From contig NZ_DHNR01000043.1 of the NCBI RefSeq assembly GCF_002409645.1, forward strand, positions 2,565 to 66,564: a stretch of DNA of 64,000 nt, in the 5' to 3' direction. The DNA is from Acetobacter sp. UBA5411 (GTDB lineage Bacteria > Pseudomonadota > Alphaproteobacteria > Acetobacterales > Acetobacteraceae). Below the pieces are notes generated by a model. That model worked only from the letters and a program-made list of their open reading frames with translations, was not told the DNA's origin and did not search any database. Positions 45,484-54,433 of this stretch are shown here, piece by piece (positions within the stretch are counted from its first letter, which is position 1; each line of letters begins with the position of its first letter). A program made the translations under genes and the position numbers.

Positions 45484-45502
45484 TATGCTCAATCTGAGCA
45501 TA
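45484..45502 (+). promoter_or_regulatory. Perfect palindrome before nadA: candidate NAD-regulator operator
   Basis: TATGCTCA-ATC-TGAGCATA is a perfect 8-bp inverted repeat with a 3-nt centre, ending 22 nt before the nadA start. It lies in the 100-nt gap between the NadQ-like gene and nadA. Length and position suit the binding site of a dimeric repressor. Confidence 0.7.
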
Positions 45503-45524
45503 ACGATGAGGCAGGCCCGATCCG

Positions 45525-46505
45525 ATGACAACGCTCCTCGCGGACTCCCGAGATACGCTTTTCCAGCCTGTTGCTGGCGTGATGACACGGCAGGACTGGG
45601 AGCGGCTTTACGCGGACGATATTGAAGCAATCCTGCGCCTGAAACGTGAGAAAAACGCCGTTATCCTCGCGCATAACTATCAGACACCGGAAATCTTTCA
45701 CTGCGTTTCCGATATTCGCGGAGACAGTCTGGCTCTGGCGCGGGAAGCCTGTAATCTGGACGCCGATATCATCGTAATGGCGGGCGTTCACTTCATGGCG
45801 GAAACCGCCAAGCTGCTGAATCCTGCCAAAAAAGTGCTGATCCCGGATACGCAGGCGGGGTGTTCGCTGGCGGAGGGCATTACGGCGGATAATGTCCGGG
45901 CGCTCAAGGCCGCTTATCCTGGCGTTCCTGTCGTGACCTATGTGAACAGCACGGCGGCGGTCAAAGCTGAAACCGATATCTGCTGCACGTCGGGCAACGC
46001 GAAGAAAGTCGTCGAAAGTCTCGGCGTGCCGCGTGTCATCATGATCCCGGACGAATTTCTGGCAAAGAATATCGAAGCGGAAACAGGGATCGAAATGATA
46101 ACCTGGCCTGCGCACTGCGAAGTTCATGAGCGCTTCACGCCCGAGGAAATCCGCCAGTATCGTCGTATCCATCGGGGTGTTGTTGTCATCGCTCACCCCG
46201 AATGTCCGCCGGAGGTGGTCGCGGAAGCTGATTTTTCCGGTTCCACAGCGCAGATGATCGACTGGATCGCCCGGGAAAGACCTGAAAAAGTGCTGCTGGT
46301 GACGGAGTGTTCCATGAGCGACAATCTTTCGCTGCTCTATCCGGACACGCGGTTCGTGCGTCCCTGCAATCTCTGCCCGCACATGAAACGCATCACTCTC
46401 GCCGGGATCAGGAAGTCTCTGGAAACACTCCAGACGGAAGTGACAATTCCCGTGGAGTTTCAGGAGCCTGCGCGGCGGGCTGTCGAACGTATGTTGGCTG
46501 TCTGA
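45525..46505 (+). CDS. nadA: Quinolinate synthase
   Basis: 326 residues. Conserved features of NadA: ILAHNYQTPEI, DSLALAR, GVHFMAETAK, and three Cys that can hold the 4Fe-4S cluster, in QAGCSLAE, in the TDICCTSGNA region and in RPCNLCPHMKRI. The enzyme condenses iminoaspartate with dihydroxyacetone phosphate to quinolinate. A GAGG sits upstream of the ATG. nadC follows after 29 nt; nadB (aspartate oxidase) is not in the window, so iminoaspartate must come from a gene elsewhere. Confidence 0.96.
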   Translation: MTTLLADSRDTLFQPVAGVMTRQDWERLYADDIEAILRLKREKNAVILAHNYQTPEIFHCVSDIRGDSLALAREACNLDADIIVMAGVHFMAETAKLLNPAKKVLIPDTQAGCSLAEGITADNVRALKAAYPGVPVVTYVNSTAAVKAETDICCTSGNAKKVVESLGVPRVIMIPDEFLAKNIEAETGIEMITWPAHCEVHERFTPEEIRQYRRIHRGVVVIAHPECPPEVVAEADFSGSTAQMIDWIARERPEKVLLVTECSMSDNLSLLYPDTRFVRPCNLCPHMKRITLAGIRKSLETLQTEVTIPVEFQEPARRAVERMLAV

Positions 46506-46534
46506 GTAGTATCGAGAAAAATAAAGGTGATGTT

Positions 46535-47389
46535 ATGAACGCAGCCTATCTTCCTTCGATCATGTGGGAACCGATGGTGCGGGGCGCGCTGCTGGAGGAT
46601 TTCGGCATTGGCGGCGATGTCACCACGGAAGCGCTCGGACGGTCAGACGTTGTTCTACAGGCTGTTTTCCGTGCGAGAAAAGCAGGCGTTATCGCAGGAC
46701 TTCCCGGTGCGGCGCTGGCTTTTTCCCTGCTCGATCCTTCCGTGACGTTCGATGCCGTGGTCAAGGACGGACAACGGGTGGAAGAGGGTGAGACTGTGGC
46801 CAGAGTGATCGGCCCGGCCCGCGCCATACTCGGAGGGGAGAGGACGGCGCTGAACCTGCTGTGTCATCTTAGCGGCATCGCCTCCACCACGCGGAGCATT
46901 GTGGATATTGTTCAGGACACGAAAGCCCGTGTCTGCTGCACGCGAAAGACGCTTCCCGGTTTGCGGGCTTTTCAGAAATACGCCGTGCTTGCAGGTGGTG
47001 GTTCCAACCATCGTTACCGGCTTGATGATGCTATTCTCATCAAGGACAATCACATTGCGCTCTGCGGCGGTAGCATCACAGCGACACTCGACTCTGCCCG
47101 CCAGCGTGCGGGGCACCTCATGAAGATCGAGCTTGAGGTCGACACTCTGGAGCAGCTTGAAACGGCGCTTGAGCACGGCGGAGCCGATGCGTTTCTGCTC
47201 GACAATATGAGCACGGATCAGTTGCGGACAGCGGTTGCGCTGATTGACGGCCGTGCCGTTGCAGAAGCCTCAGGCGGGATCCGACCGGATACGGCACGGG
47301 CCATAGCCGAAACTGGCGTTGATATCCTGTCTCTGGGCTGGCTTACGCAGACGGTAACGGCTCTCGATATCGGACTGGACATCGCGTAG
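46535..47389 (+). CDS. nadC: Nicotinate-nucleotide pyrophosphorylase
   Basis: 284 residues from ATG 46535, 8 nt after AAAGGTGA; an upstream open frame overlaps nadA and is rejected. Features of NadC: EDFGIGGDVTT, ERTALNLLCHLSGIAS, CTRKTLPGLR, GGGSNHRYRLDDAILIKDNH, and the phosphate loop EASGGI near the end. It converts quinolinate and PRPP to nicotinate mononucleotide. It is the third gene of the NAD block and likely under the palindrome before nadA. Confidence 0.96.
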   Translation: MNAAYLPSIMWEPMVRGALLEDFGIGGDVTTEALGRSDVVLQAVFRARKAGVIAGLPGAALAFSLLDPSVTFDAVVKDGQRVEEGETVARVIGPARAILGGERTALNLLCHLSGIASTTRSIVDIVQDTKARVCCTRKTLPGLRAFQKYAVLAGGGSNHRYRLDDAILIKDNHIALCGGSITATLDSARQRAGHLMKIELEVDTLEQLETALEHGGADAFLLDNMSTDQLRTAVALIDGRAVAEASGGIRPDTARAIAETGVDILSLGWLTQTVTALDIGLDIA

Positions 47390-47830
47390 GCCGATTCAGA
47401 GAGTTCATGACTTTGTGAAGTGTGGGGCGGGCTGCGTACTTTAGCCGTAAACGCACAAAAATCTGAAGCTGTCCGGCAACAATATGCCTGTCAGCTTCCT
47501 TGCCTGTTACAATAAAATGATTGGGCCGATTGCAGTCTGATCGCCGATACTCTTCCCATGCAAAAGCACAGGATAGCAGGCGCTTGATGCGTTGGTCATG
47601 GCTGTTCTGAGGAAACTTCGGGTTGGAGGCGGCGTTTTATCCGCCAATGAATGTCTTCAAATTACACTACCCGACAAATTCCAGCACGTGAGGTGCAAGG
47701 GCTGTTGGCGGGATAGAGATATTCCAAAATGTAACTAAAGGTTTCTCTTGAAGTGTAATAAAAGCGACATATCTGATTGAATGGAACCGACCGCGCTCAA
47801 TAAGTGACAAGCGTTAATGAAGGAGTGTCA
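47390..47830. other. Long leader/intergenic region before the radical SAM gene
   Basis: 441 nt with no supported gene. It contains a small hairpin GGCGG-CGTTTTAT-CCGCC at about 47630 and the inverted pair ATTACACT (about 47661) and AGTGTAAT (about 47753) some 90 nt apart in AT-rich DNA, which could be regulator sites. An AAGGAG at 47820-47824 serves the radical SAM start at 47831. Confidence 0.4.
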
Positions 47831-48931
47831 ATGTCTTCGCAGTCTCGTCTCGCAGCATTTACGGCCTCCCTTCTGCCTGCTGCCATTGATGTTTCAGTTA
47901 CGGATTACTGCAACGCCGATTGTGACTTTTGCGGCTTCGCAAAGTCAAAGATGAAAGGAAAGCCGCGCCATTTCATCGACGCCGATGAATTTGTCCGCGC
48001 TCTTCCGATCCTTGCTGAACGCGGCATTTCCTTAGTGGACTTTCAGGGCGGCGAGCCTCTGCTTCACCCTGAAATCATCCGTATGGTTTCCGCCGTTCGC
48101 GACCATGGGATGAAGACCAATCTGATTACGAATGGCTGGTCACTGCCCACTCATGCTCGGGAACTTGCCGGAGCCGGTCTGAAGGCTCTTTTCATTTCCA
48201 TCGACAGCCATGACATGGCTCTCCATGAGAAAAACCGTGGTCTGAAAGGGGTGGAGGAGCGCATCAAGGACGGCATTGCCCTGATGAGCACTTACGGTAT
48301 CCCGGTCATGGCCTCCGTGACCGTGTCGCGCCTTGTCGATATGCGCAGATTACCGGACACCTTGGGTGCGCTGGGTTTCAGCGGTGTGACCTTTTCCTAT
48401 CCACGGCGTGAAGCCTTTGAGTCTTCGTCTCTCGTTTTCAACGAGAATAGTGAGCTGATTGATTTCACTGACGCCGAACTGATTGCTGTGCTCGATCAGA
48501 TTCTGGAAATGAAAAAAGAGTTTCCTGTCCTGAATCCAACAGCTTCCGTGCAGGATATCCAGCGCCATATTCGCGGTGAAAAAGAACATTTCCCCTGTGT
48601 GGGAGGTTTCAAATACTTCTACATGGATTGGGAGCTGAACGTCTGGCGTTGCGAAGCCTGGAACAAACCGATGGGTTCTGTCTTTGACTTCGCCAAATTA
48701 CCTGATGACAGAACCAAGTGCACTGCCTGCACGATGTCCTGCTACCGTGATTCCAGTACCATGATGTTTGCGCCGCTGGCAGCATCAGCTGCGCTGGACA
48801 AGCTGACGCATGCTGAACCGGTGCAGGCGGTCAAAACCCTGTTTGATCCACGTGTCATGGAATCAGCAAAATCGGCCATGCAGGAAGCTGGCCTGCTGCT
48901 TCGTATGTGCAAGGGTTACGCCCGAAGCTGA
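47831..48931 (+). CDS. Radical SAM protein with SPASM-like C-terminal cysteines
   Basis: 366 residues from ATG 47831 with AAGGAG upstream. The radical SAM cluster motif is CNADCDFC (residues about 28-35), preceded by the beta strand VSVTDY-type segment. GGEPLLHPEI is the SAM-binding GGE motif. The C-terminal third has further Cys: FPCVGG, WRCEAW, and CTACTMSCYR, which resemble a SPASM/twitch auxiliary Fe-S site as found in peptide-modifying enzymes. No substrate peptide gene or partner is recognisable nearby, and it stands alone after a 441-nt gap. Function unknown; it is not HpnH as far as I can judge. Confidence 0.82.
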   Translation: MSSQSRLAAFTASLLPAAIDVSVTDYCNADCDFCGFAKSKMKGKPRHFIDADEFVRALPILAERGISLVDFQGGEPLLHPEIIRMVSAVRDHGMKTNLITNGWSLPTHARELAGAGLKALFISIDSHDMALHEKNRGLKGVEERIKDGIALMSTYGIPVMASVTVSRLVDMRRLPDTLGALGFSGVTFSYPRREAFESSSLVFNENSELIDFTDAELIAVLDQILEMKKEFPVLNPTASVQDIQRHIRGEKEHFPCVGGFKYFYMDWELNVWRCEAWNKPMGSVFDFAKLPDDRTKCTACTMSCYRDSSTMMFAPLAASAALDKLTHAEPVQAVKTLFDPRVMESAKSAMQEAGLLLRMCKGYARS

Positions 48932-48938
48932 GAGGGTG

Positions 48939-48969
48939 TTTCCTGAACAGCGGGAAACTGTTCAGGAAA
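48939..48969. terminator. Bidirectional terminator-type hairpin between radical SAM gene and der
   Basis: TTTCCTGAACAG and CTGTTCAGGAAA are perfect 12-bp arms around a 7-nt loop, placed between two convergent genes whose stops are 8 and 19 nt away. T tracts are short on both sides (TTT at the base of the stem). Confidence 0.7.
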
Positions 48970-48987
48970 TCTTCTGAAGTGAGATCT

Positions 48988-50547
48988 TCAGTCCCGCTCG
49001 TCTGCGTAAGGGTTTTTCGTTCCGCGCAACTGCAGACGAATAGGCACGCCGGTCAGACCAAAGGTCTCACGCAGTCCATTCACCAGATAACGCTTGTAGT
49101 CGTCAGGCAACTGTTCGGCGCGCGTGCCGAACACCAGAAAGGTCGGCGGGCGGCTTTTGACCTGCGTGATGTAACGCAGTTTCAGGCGTCTGCCCTGAAC
49201 CAAAGGTGGCGCGTGACGCTCCAGCATCATGTCGAACCAGCGGTTTAGTTCGCCTGTCGGGACGCGGCTGTTCCAGATCTCGGCAGCGTGGCGGACAGCA
49301 GGGAGCAATTTCTGTACACCCGCACCGGTCTTGCCGGAGAAGGAAACGACTTCGATCCCCTTCATCTGCGCCAGTGAGGTCTGGAGACGATCATAGATCG
49401 CCTGACGCGTGGCGGTGCGATCTTCCACCGCATCCCATTTGTTGAGCGCCAGCACGCAGGCCCGGCCTTCACGTTCGATCAGACGGGCGATCTGGAGATC
49501 CTGCTCGTGCAGACCAAGCGTGGCGTCGATGACCAGAACCACAACTTCTGCACGCTTCAGCGCTTCAATCGTCGCGGAAGTGGACATCTTTTCCAGATGT
49601 TCTTCAACGCGTGCTTTCTTACGCAGTCCTGCCGTATCGACAATCTGCACTTCGCCATGTTCGTCGCGCAGCAGCACGGCAATCGAGTCACGTGTCAGAC
49701 CGGGTTCCGGCCCGGTAATCATGCGTTCCTCGCCGAGAAGGCGGTTCATCAGGGTCGATTTACCAGCGTTCGGCCGACCGACGAAGGCGATCTTCAGAAC
49801 GCCCGGTTCTTCGGTCTCGTCTTCGATAAAAACGGCTTCTTCACCAAATTCTTCCGGGATTTCATCAACTTCACCCGTGAGAGCGGCAAAACTGACGGTC
49901 TCTTCAACTGGAGCTTTCGGTTTCGCCTTCTTTTTTACAGGCTTCTCTTCAGCGACAGGCGGCAGAATACCCTGAGGCAGGGCGTCGACAATTTCCGTCA
50001 TCAGATCGGAAATGCCTTCGCCATGTTCAGCAGAGATGCCGATGGGCGTGCCAAGTCCCAAGGAGAAAGCTTCCATTGCAGAAGCCGCACCAGCACGTCC
50101 TTCCGCCTTATTGGCGACCAGCAGGACCTTGCGGTTCTGGCGGCGCAGCCATGTAGCGAAATGCTGGTCGGCTGGCGTGATTCCGGCACGGGCGTCGATG
50201 CAGAACAGGATCAGATCAGCCTGCTGCACCGCCAGAGCGGAAGAGTTCTGCATACGTCCGAACAGCGAGTCAGGAGCCGCTTCTTCCAGACCCGCCGTGT
50301 CGATCAGACGGATCGTGCGGCCGCGCATCAGCGCCTCGCCTTCCTTGCGATCACGTGTCACGCCGGGAAAGTCTGCGACCAAAGCGTTCCGTCGTCCGGT
50401 CAGACGATTGTACAGGGTGGATTTCCCGACATTCGGGCGTCCGGCGATCACGACCGTCGGCAGGCCAGAGGCAGGAAGCGGGGCTTCCGGCCGCATAGGT
50501 TGTCTTGGTCCGCGCTTTCCGGACTTTGTGCGTGGGCGATCAGCCAT
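48988..50547 (-). CDS. der: Ribosome-associated GTPase Der (EngA)
   Basis: 519 residues with two tandem GTPase domains: first G1 GRPNVGKST at about 36, G3 DTAGLEEA, G4 NKAEG; second G1 GRPNAGKST at about 255, G3 DTAGLRKK, G4 NKWD; then a KH-like C-terminal domain (RFDM-type RWFDMMLE, GTRAEQLPDDYKRYLVN). It acts in 50S subunit assembly. A Lys/Glu-rich linker of about 50 residues between the two G domains is longer than in E. coli. The first G4 reads NKAEG rather than NKxD, a common Der variant. Its start overlaps the bamB end by 8 nt. Confidence 0.96.
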   Translation of the reverse strand: MADRPRTKSGKRGPRQPMRPEAPLPASGLPTVVIAGRPNVGKSTLYNRLTGRRNALVADFPGVTRDRKEGEALMRGRTIRLIDTAGLEEAAPDSLFGRMQNSSALAVQQADLILFCIDARAGITPADQHFATWLRRQNRKVLLVANKAEGRAGAASAMEAFSLGLGTPIGISAEHGEGISDLMTEIVDALPQGILPPVAEEKPVKKKAKPKAPVEETVSFAALTGEVDEIPEEFGEEAVFIEDETEEPGVLKIAFVGRPNAGKSTLMNRLLGEERMITGPEPGLTRDSIAVLLRDEHGEVQIVDTAGLRKKARVEEHLEKMSTSATIEALKRAEVVVLVIDATLGLHEQDLQIARLIEREGRACVLALNKWDAVEDRTATRQAIYDRLQTSLAQMKGIEVVSFSGKTGAGVQKLLPAVRHAAEIWNSRVPTGELNRWFDMMLERHAPPLVQGRRLKLRYITQVKSRPPTFLVFGTRAEQLPDDYKRYLVNGLRETFGLTGVPIRLQLRGTKNPYADERD

Positions 50548-51928
50548 AGGAATTGAGGTCGCCTCGGTTATCGATGATCAACATTTGTCCGTCAGAGAAG
50601 ATGGGCTCGACCGTGGTCGGCGCGGGAAGGGTGTCGATGGAAATAATTTTACCTGTGACAGGATCGAGAGAAACGATGCCGTTTGCAGGAAGTGTGCTGA
50701 CGCAGAGCAGTTTACCGCCCGCCAGAACAGGTCCTGTCCAGGCGACACCGTCTTTTCGGGCGTCAACGCGGGCATACTGGCGCAGCTGAGTGATCCAGCG
50801 GACCTGACCGGTAATACGGTCAAGGCAGGCCACCTGTCCATCAAGGGTGATGACATACAGCCAGTCCTGCACGACGAGAAGAGGGGAGGCACCAGCAATG
50901 GCCCGCTCCCAGAGACGTCGTCCCGAACGCATGTCAAAAGCGACCAGCGAGGCTGACACGCTCATGGCGTAGGCTGTGCCATTCTGAATGACGGGCAGGC
51001 TGCGGATGCAGGAAAAATCGCCAGCGCCAGCCATGCTGCTGCCAGCCCCCAGCGTATCACTCCAGACGACTTCGCCACTTTCCTCTCGCAGGGCGACGAT
51101 ATCACCGGAGCCGAAACCGGCCAGCACAACGCCTTCCACGACAGCGGGAGCCGGAGCGCCGAACATCACTGTCGGCGCCATGCTGGCGGCATAGGTCCAG
51201 AGTTGATGCCCGGATGTCGCATCAAGAGCGAAGAGGCGCGCATCAATCGTGCTGAAGAACACGCGGTTCTTTTCGATGGTTGGAGCCGAGCGGCCCGGCG
51301 TGCCGACGTTGACGCGCCATTTTACCTTGCCGGTCGCCGCTTCAACCGCGACTGTCTCCGCAATGCCGTCCACGATGTAGAGCGTGTCGCCATTCACGCC
51401 CAGACCACCGCCCAGATTGCTGGACTTCATCCGGTGCGGCTTGGGGTTGAATGTCCAGAGGTGACGCATCTCCGGCCATGTGAACGCCCTGACATCTCCT
51501 GTCGCATCCAGTGTGAAGATGCGTCCGCCCTGGATGACAGGAGAGGCTTGCAGAATGCTCTGTCCGTTCGATCCAAGGGCAATGAGAGCGAGTGGATCTG
51601 GCTCAGACGTGCTCGAACCGATGGACCGGGTCCAGCGACGCTTCAGGCCACCCCATGCATAGTTCGATCCGACATGACTGGGTGTGCGGCCGCTCATCGG
51701 CCAGTCTGTTGTTGAGACCGGAGCCGGCAGGGTGATCGGCGTCAGGGCATCCTTGCTTCTGGTGACGGTCAGACCGCCATGCGAAGGGAGCACTGGAACA
51801 CGGTGACCGACCACAAGAGGCTTTTTATCGTCTTCAAACAGGTGACAGCCTCCAAGCGGCACAACGGCGGCTCCGGTCAGCAGTTTGAGAAGAAAACCGC
51901 GGCGGCTGTCAGAAGGTGGCTGGTGCAT
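50540..51928 (-). CDS. bamB: Outer-membrane assembly lipoprotein BamB
   Basis: 462 residues from ATG 51928. The signal has a twin-arginine-like segment SRRGFLLKLLTG followed by a lipobox GGC (Cys near residue 28). The rest is a PQQ-type eight-bladed beta-propeller with repeated ...ALDAxSGxxLW... and ...VYVxxxDGxVxCL... units (examples: LFALDATSGHQLWT, LDRITGQVRWI). In E. coli the order is yfgM-bamB-der, as here, which supports BamB, the scaffold lipoprotein of the BAM outer-membrane insertion machine. Overlaps der by 8 nt. Confidence 0.92.
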   Translation of the reverse strand: MHQPPSDSRRGFLLKLLTGAAVVPLGGCHLFEDDKKPLVVGHRVPVLPSHGGLTVTRSKDALTPITLPAPVSTTDWPMSGRTPSHVGSNYAWGGLKRRWTRSIGSSTSEPDPLALIALGSNGQSILQASPVIQGGRIFTLDATGDVRAFTWPEMRHLWTFNPKPHRMKSSNLGGGLGVNGDTLYIVDGIAETVAVEAATGKVKWRVNVGTPGRSAPTIEKNRVFFSTIDARLFALDATSGHQLWTYAASMAPTVMFGAPAPAVVEGVVLAGFGSGDIVALREESGEVVWSDTLGAGSSMAGAGDFSCIRSLPVIQNGTAYAMSVSASLVAFDMRSGRRLWERAIAGASPLLVVQDWLYVITLDGQVACLDRITGQVRWITQLRQYARVDARKDGVAWTGPVLAGGKLLCVSTLPANGIVSLDPVTGKIISIDTLPAPTTVEPIFSDGQMLIIDNRGDLNSYG

Positions 51929-51986
51929 GAAAGGCTCTCGGCAGACGGAGTAGAAAGGAAGAAAGAACGATCCTGATCCCCGGGGT

Positions 51987-52676
51987 TTACCCCTGTTGGT
52001 CGAGGGTTTGCAGCATGCCGCCAGCACGCATCCGCACGCCGTTGGGCGCATTGTAATCCTGCTGCAGGCGGGTCAGACGGTCACGGGCGGATTTCACGTC
52101 GCCAGCCCGTAGATCGAGAGTCGCCAGCTGCTCATTGGCGAGAGCCGCAAAGGGCTTGCTTTCATTGGAAAGCAGAGACAGCCGCGAACGGATGGTCGCG
52201 ATGTCACCGCTATCCACCTGCCACTGGCACCACAGAAGGGTTGCCATATGGCGCAGCGTCGCATCCAGCTTTGTATTCTGCTGAATGTTGTCCCAGATCC
52301 TGAGCGCTTCCTGCGTCTTGCCGTGCGTGGCGTAGGAAGACGCTTCACGCAGTTGCGCAAGTGTCGCCAGCCCTGACGGGGCGGCGTTTCCGACATCTGC
52401 GAGAGTTGTCAGAGCTTTCTGCTGGGCCGGTGTGAGAGGCAGGCTGGTCCCCGCGACTGAGCTGTCTGCACCCAGATCGTGCAGAGCACTCATATAGGTG
52501 GTGGATTTTGCGAGGGCTTCCTTATGGAGGCTGGAGAGGTGATATTCCCAGCCGCCGATCCCCGCTCCAATGAGAACAAGACCGGCAAGACCAAGCCCCG
52601 CGAATCGACGCGCACTTTTGCGGAGGCGTTCCATCCGCATGGCGTCATCCACTTCCCTGAAAATATCGTCAGCCAC
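51987..52676 (-). CDS. YfgM-like TPR membrane protein
   Basis: 229 residues from GTG 52676, which gives ADDIFREVDDAMRMERLRK, the normal N-terminus of alphaproteobacterial YfgM relatives; the frame is open to ATG 52718 but those 14 residues are not family-like. One transmembrane helix (FAGLGLAGLVLIGAGIGGW) and a periplasmic TPR-like helical part follow. YfgM is an ancillary subunit of the SecYEG translocon involved in passing proteins to periplasmic chaperones. It lies 58 nt upstream of bamB on the same strand. Confidence 0.85.
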   Translation of the reverse strand: MADDIFREVDDAMRMERLRKSARRFAGLGLAGLVLIGAGIGGWEYHLSSLHKEALAKSTTYMSALHDLGADSSVAGTSLPLTPAQQKALTTLADVGNAAPSGLATLAQLREASSYATHGKTQEALRIWDNIQQNTKLDATLRHMATLLWCQWQVDSGDIATIRSRLSLLSNESKPFAALANEQLATLDLRAGDVKSARDRLTRLQQDYNAPNGVRMRAGGMLQTLDQQG

Positions 52677-52892
52677 GGGAACCCACTCTCTCCTTTCGAT
52701 AAGGCCGTGACGAGCCATGATTCCCCGGAGAAATCACGGCATATTCCCATCACAACCTCAAGAACTGACCGGACAATAACCGGGAGCCAGCCCCGCGGCA
52801 AACCTGTTCCTTGAGCCAGTCATGCAGGTTGAATTCAGGCGGCCAGATTATCGGGTTGGGGAAGGGGGTGCGGTAAGCCTTTATTCACCCGA

Positions 52893-53246
52893 ATGACGCA
52901 CACTGCGACCATGCACAGCACGCGTCTTTTTGTCCTCTGTCTTCTGCCGATGCTCGCGGGATGTTCTGCTCCGCAGATCGGTTCGTTCGCCATGGGGCGG
53001 ACATGCAGCACGTCCGAACTGATGAAAGGCACGGGCTGGTGTTCGCCTCCGGAAACGCCGCCGCCGCCCCAGCCTTATTGCACGCAGGGGTGGAGCGGTG
53101 TGGACTGCTGGAGCCGCCCGGACCTCATGCCCAACGTCGCCCGATCCGTTGCGGAAGGCCCCACAGGTCTCACGGCCGAGCAGAATGCTGTGAGGCTGAA
53201 CAAGTCCTATACGGATGCGCCTCCATCCAACCAGAACAGCTACTGA
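52893..53246 (+). CDS. Small lipoprotein of unknown function
   Basis: 117 residues. The signal ends in the lipobox LAGC (Cys near residue 24 counting from ATG 52893; ATG 52911 is an alternative start). The mature part has four more Cys, a run ETPPPPQPYC and the pair GVDCWSRPD; it is small, Pro-rich and secreted. The pattern occurs in acetic acid bacteria as far as I recall, with no known role. Its end overlaps by 7 nt the convergent hydratase-family gene. Divergent from the yfgM-bamB-der operon. Confidence 0.75.
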   Translation: MTHTATMHSTRLFVLCLLPMLAGCSAPQIGSFAMGRTCSTSELMKGTGWCSPPETPPPPQPYCTQGWSGVDCWSRPDLMPNVARSVAEGPTGLTAEQNAVRLNKSYTDAPPSNQNSY

Positions 53247-54289
53247 ACTTTAAAGCAGCGCTCTACAGCGTCTTCCTTCACCTCTGACAGGGAGGCCGGA
53301 GACCAGCGCGGCGTATTGTCCTTGTCGATGACTCTGGCTCTGACGCCTTCAGAGAAATCGGGGCGCGAGATCATGTGCAGTACCAGCTGTGTTTCGAGAG
53401 CAAAGGCGTCGTCGCATGAGGCATGGGTGGCATGGAGTTTCTGCTGCATCCGCCACGTGACATGAAGTGAGAACGGGCAGAGGCAGCGCAAGGTAGTCAG
53501 GTCCGTTTTGGCCCAATCCTGATCCGAGGCTTCCAGTCGCGAGAGCAACACCGGCACCCCTTCATGAGGCCCCATATCTTCCACATTATAGAGTGTGCTG
53601 ATCGCCTGAGGAAATGCGTCCGAAAGTGACGGGATGTCCGTCGTTGCGTAGCGTTTCAGGATAGCGTCTTCTGAAAATGTGTCGCTGAGCAGTGCGGCCT
53701 TCAGTGCCTCCAGTTTCTCGGAAGACACAAGGTAGTCGGCGAAGCCCATGGTGACGGCTTGAGCGCCAATCATCCGGTCGCCTGTCAACGCCAGTCGCAG
53801 TCCGTAGGGACGAGGTGCCTGCGCCAGAAGCCAAGAGCCTCCTGCATCCGGCGTCAGTCCGATCAGATTTTCAGGCATGGCGAGGACCGAGCGTTCCGTG
53901 ACCACCCGATAGCCGGCGTGCGCACCCAGTCCGACGCCGCCCCCCATTGTGATGCCATCCATGATGGTGATGACCGGTTTCGGATAGTCGGCGATCATCT
54001 GCATGGCCTGATAGGGAATGACCATGTTCCTGTGCGCGGCTTTCGGGCCATCTTCCTGAATGGTCATGTAGAGAGACTTGATATCGCCGCCCGCACAGAA
54101 TGCCTTGCTGGATGAGGAATCTATGAGAATTCTCTGGATGGCGGGGTCATCACGCCATTCGGCAAGCGTGTCCATAATCGCTTCAGCCATGGCGCGATCG
54201 ACCGCATTGAGGTTTCTCGGTCTGTCGAGTGTAATATAACCGACATGTCCGTGGCGGCTGCTTCGGATGGTGCTTATAATGTCCTGCAT
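53240..54289 (-). CDS. Enoyl-CoA hydratase/isomerase family, 3-hydroxyisobutyryl-CoA hydrolase type
   Basis: 349 residues. The crotonase fold is shown by ITLDRPRNLNAVD, the oxyanion block SKAFCAGGDIKSLYM and DGITMGGGVGLGAHAGYRVV, and the acidic motif MPENLIGLTPDAGGSW. The length and the extended C-terminal half (about 120 residues, including RCLCPFSLHVTWR) match HIBYL-CoA hydrolase rather than simple enoyl-CoA hydratases. It would release 3-hydroxyisobutyrate from its CoA ester in valine degradation. No other valine genes are adjacent. Confidence 0.87.
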   Translation of the reverse strand: MQDIISTIRSSRHGHVGYITLDRPRNLNAVDRAMAEAIMDTLAEWRDDPAIQRILIDSSSSKAFCAGGDIKSLYMTIQEDGPKAAHRNMVIPYQAMQMIADYPKPVITIMDGITMGGGVGLGAHAGYRVVTERSVLAMPENLIGLTPDAGGSWLLAQAPRPYGLRLALTGDRMIGAQAVTMGFADYLVSSEKLEALKAALLSDTFSEDAILKRYATTDIPSLSDAFPQAISTLYNVEDMGPHEGVPVLLSRLEASDQDWAKTDLTTLRCLCPFSLHVTWRMQQKLHATHASCDDAFALETQLVLHMISRPDFSEGVRARVIDKDNTPRWSPASLSEVKEDAVERCFKVQ

Positions 54290-54433
54290 ACGGTAACCCC
54301 TGTTACCAGCGTTTCTGAAGCGGTCGCATTCATTCAGAGTTTATATCTGGTTGCGACAATCCATTTAATCGCTAAGGGGTAGACTGTATGAAGGGGCCAC
54401 GACTGCACGACTGCGTGAGAGAAGGGAAGAAAT

